Shown here: positions 63,110 to 64,000 of the stretch, in pieces | Layout of the letters: each line of letters begins with the position of its first letter | Numbering within the stretch: position 1 is the stretch's first letter | Source: Gammaproteobacteria bacterium 39-13 | GTDB lineage: Bacteria; Pseudomonadota; Gammaproteobacteria; Berkiellales; Berkiellaceae | DNA: 64,000 nucleotides | Assembly (NCBI GenBank): GCA_001898235.1 | Contig: MKTN01000004.1 | Span: forward strand, 104,655 to 168,654 | Reading direction: 5' to 3' | Program-made: the position numbers and the translations under genes | The notes under the pieces: model-generated | The model's database searches: none | What the model was told of the DNA's origin: nothing | What the model saw: only the letters and a program-made list of their open reading frames with translations

Positions 63110-63833
63110 GCATTCTCTCCTGGGAATAATGATTCCATATAACAATTTGCCAGCGAAAAGGCCAATGCCACTTTATCTCAAATGAGTCAATACCGGCTTT
63201 AATGAGTAAAGAATTTAGCTCATTTTTACGGAATCCACGCAACACTGACAGGGGACCGTCATGCTTAGTCAACTTGGAAAAATTAAATATTTTTGCCAAT
63301 GCTTTTATGCCCCAATAAGCCAAAATATGTCGATGCAGATCATTGATAATGATTGCAAAACGTGTTTGACAAATCAAGCTTTTAAGCAAATCGACTAATT
63401 CCTCATCTTTAAGGTGATGGCAAAAATGATTTAAAATAATTAAATCATATTGCCCATCCTTTATTTCTGCTAATACATTTTTTTGTTCAAATTTAATTTG
63501 ATATCCAGCACATTGAGTTTTTGCATGCCGAAGAACAAATTCATTTGCATCAATACCAATAAGCTCACACTGAAAATGCCTTTTTTTCATCCATTGATGA
63601 ATTACTCTTAATGCATCAGCGCTCCCACATCCTATATCGGCTAGCACCATGTTGCTATTATTTAAATCAAGCCGAAATTGATTATATATCTTGCTTATTC
63701 CTTTGAGCATGACCCGATGATATCCTAACCATCGATTAATTTTTTCCATTTCATTGAGGTTAGATATCAACAAGGGATCACTAAAAGATAAGTTATCAAT
63801 AATTTCAAGTTGTGATGAACGCTTATCAAGCAT
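63084..63833 (-). CDS. SAM methyltransferase of the type III polyketide synthase run
   Basis: A 249-residue methyltransferase. SNMVLADIGCGSADALRVIHQW is motif I, ELIGIDANEFVLRHAK motif II, and YDLIILNHFCHHLKDEEL motif III; the C-terminal half (LAKIFNFSKLTKHDGPLSVLRGFRKNEL) matches methyltransferases found beside bacterial chalcone-synthase-like genes. It probably methylates the carboxyl or hydroxyl group of the polyketide product (inference). Its ATG overlaps the PKS 3' end by eight bases, and its own end overlaps the VIT1 gene. Confidence 0.85.
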   Translation of the reverse strand: MLDKRSSQLEIIDNLSFSDPLLISNLNEMEKINRWLGYHRVMLKGISKIYNQFRLDLNNSNMVLADIGCGSADALRVIHQWMKKRHFQCELIGIDANEFVLRHAKTQCAGYQIKFEQKNVLAEIKDGQYDLIILNHFCHHLKDEELVDLLKSLICQTRFAIIINDLHRHILAYWGIKALAKIFNFSKLTKHDGPLSVLRGFRKNELNSLLIKAGIDSFEIKWHWPFRWQIVIWNHYSQERMHGQQTRLE

Positions 63834-64000
63834 AATTGACCGTCAGCATCATAGATTCTAAGGTCAGTCCAGGACCAAATGCACAACAAAAAAGCTTCTT
63901 ATGATGATCGCTTACCGTTAATGTTTCCCATAATTTCTTCAATACAAAAATGATGGTGGCTGATGACATATTGCCGTAATTTTTTAGAACTTCATAAGAA
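63826..64000 (-). CDS. Type III polyketide synthase (chalcone/stilbene synthase family), C-terminal end only
   Basis: The window edge cuts this gene; 57 codons remain. The visible C-terminus reads SYEVLKNYGNMSSATIIFVL, with the catalytic Asn of the Cys-His-Asn triad in YGNMSSAT, and CCAFGPGLTLESMMLTV, the GFGPGLT family signature. These two blocks identify a chalcone-synthase-fold enzyme that condenses malonyl-CoA units to pyrones, resorcinols or phloroglucinols. The stop at 63826-63828 lies within the start of the methyltransferase gene. Confidence 0.9.
   Translation of the reverse strand, partial: SYEVLKNYGNMSSATIIFVLKKLWETLTVSDHHKKLFCCAFGPGLTLESMMLTVNYA

Noticed and set aside
1..64000. 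CRISPR array, insertion sequence or prophage
   Set aside because: No regularly spaced repeats, transposase, integrase or phage structural genes were seen.

Overview
The window is AT-rich, densely coded DNA from a Gram-negative gammaproteobacterium. The mix suggests an intracellular or amoeba-associated relative of Legionella, Coxiella or Berkiella (order Legionellales): Com1/DsbA-like thioredoxin, FadL-type porin, EmrAB, UmuC and peptide deformylase sit beside proteins that look like host-directed effectors (eukaryotic-type Ser/Thr kinase, ankyrin protein, patatin, coiled-coil proteins with basic tails). The placement is inference; there is no rRNA, no complete tRNA and no secretion-system gene here to fix it.

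Layout. 1-10.9 kb: SF2 helicase (5' end cut by the window edge), DUF4442 thioesterase-like protein, HAD hydrolase, FadL porin, then a membrane-anchored sulfatase and a membrane-anchored formylglycine-generating enzyme separated by a patatin, then a DUF885 hydrolase. 11-17.5 kb: secreted Cys-repeat protein, a copper operon (small His-rich exported protein, TolC-like lipoprotein, Tat-exported multicopper oxidase), an orphan helical protein and DsbA. 17.7-21.4 kb: APC amino acid permease facing an orphan periplasmic binding protein whose leader encodes a Phe/Tyr-rich peptide and an attenuator, then an L,D-transpeptidase. 21.5-31.8 kb: HD-GYP phosphodiesterase, methyltransferase, BaiN-like flavoprotein, amidohydrolase divergent from a YcaC-like hydrolase, beta-barrel plus DUF4389 pair, cupin, cytochrome b561.

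31.8-45.4 kb: tRNA-like remnant, DUF1269-like protein carrying a G10 tract, a Tag/GIY-YIG fusion, small stress-type proteins, a UspA-EmrB-EmrA operon, a coiled-coil protein, a large TPR protein with a nucleotidyltransferase domain, FosA-like and ProX-like proteins, a HAD phosphatase with Asd. 45.6-53 kb: YciI, a type Vd (PlpD-like) patatin autotransporter, a divergent peptide deformylase, an ankyrin protein, and a CSS-EAL phosphodiesterase with an orphan LivK-like protein. 53-64 kb: SDR, UmuC, a coiled-coil membrane protein, a Ser/Thr kinase, methyltransferase plus PncC, an MFS exporter, and at the right edge a compact minus-strand run of type III polyketide synthase (cut by the edge), methyltransferase and ferritin-like/VIT1 transporter with overlapping reading frames.

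Themes. Two c-di-GMP-degrading enzymes (HD-GYP, EAL) and no GGDEF enzyme are present. Two orphan solute-binding proteins lack ABC permeases and ATPases nearby. A palindromic repeat family built on GTCATTGCGAG and AAGCAATCCA recurs at gene ends. The most notable regulatory finding is the complete attenuator at 20295-20439, in which leader peptide, 1:2, 2:3 and 3:4 pairings and T-run can all be read directly.
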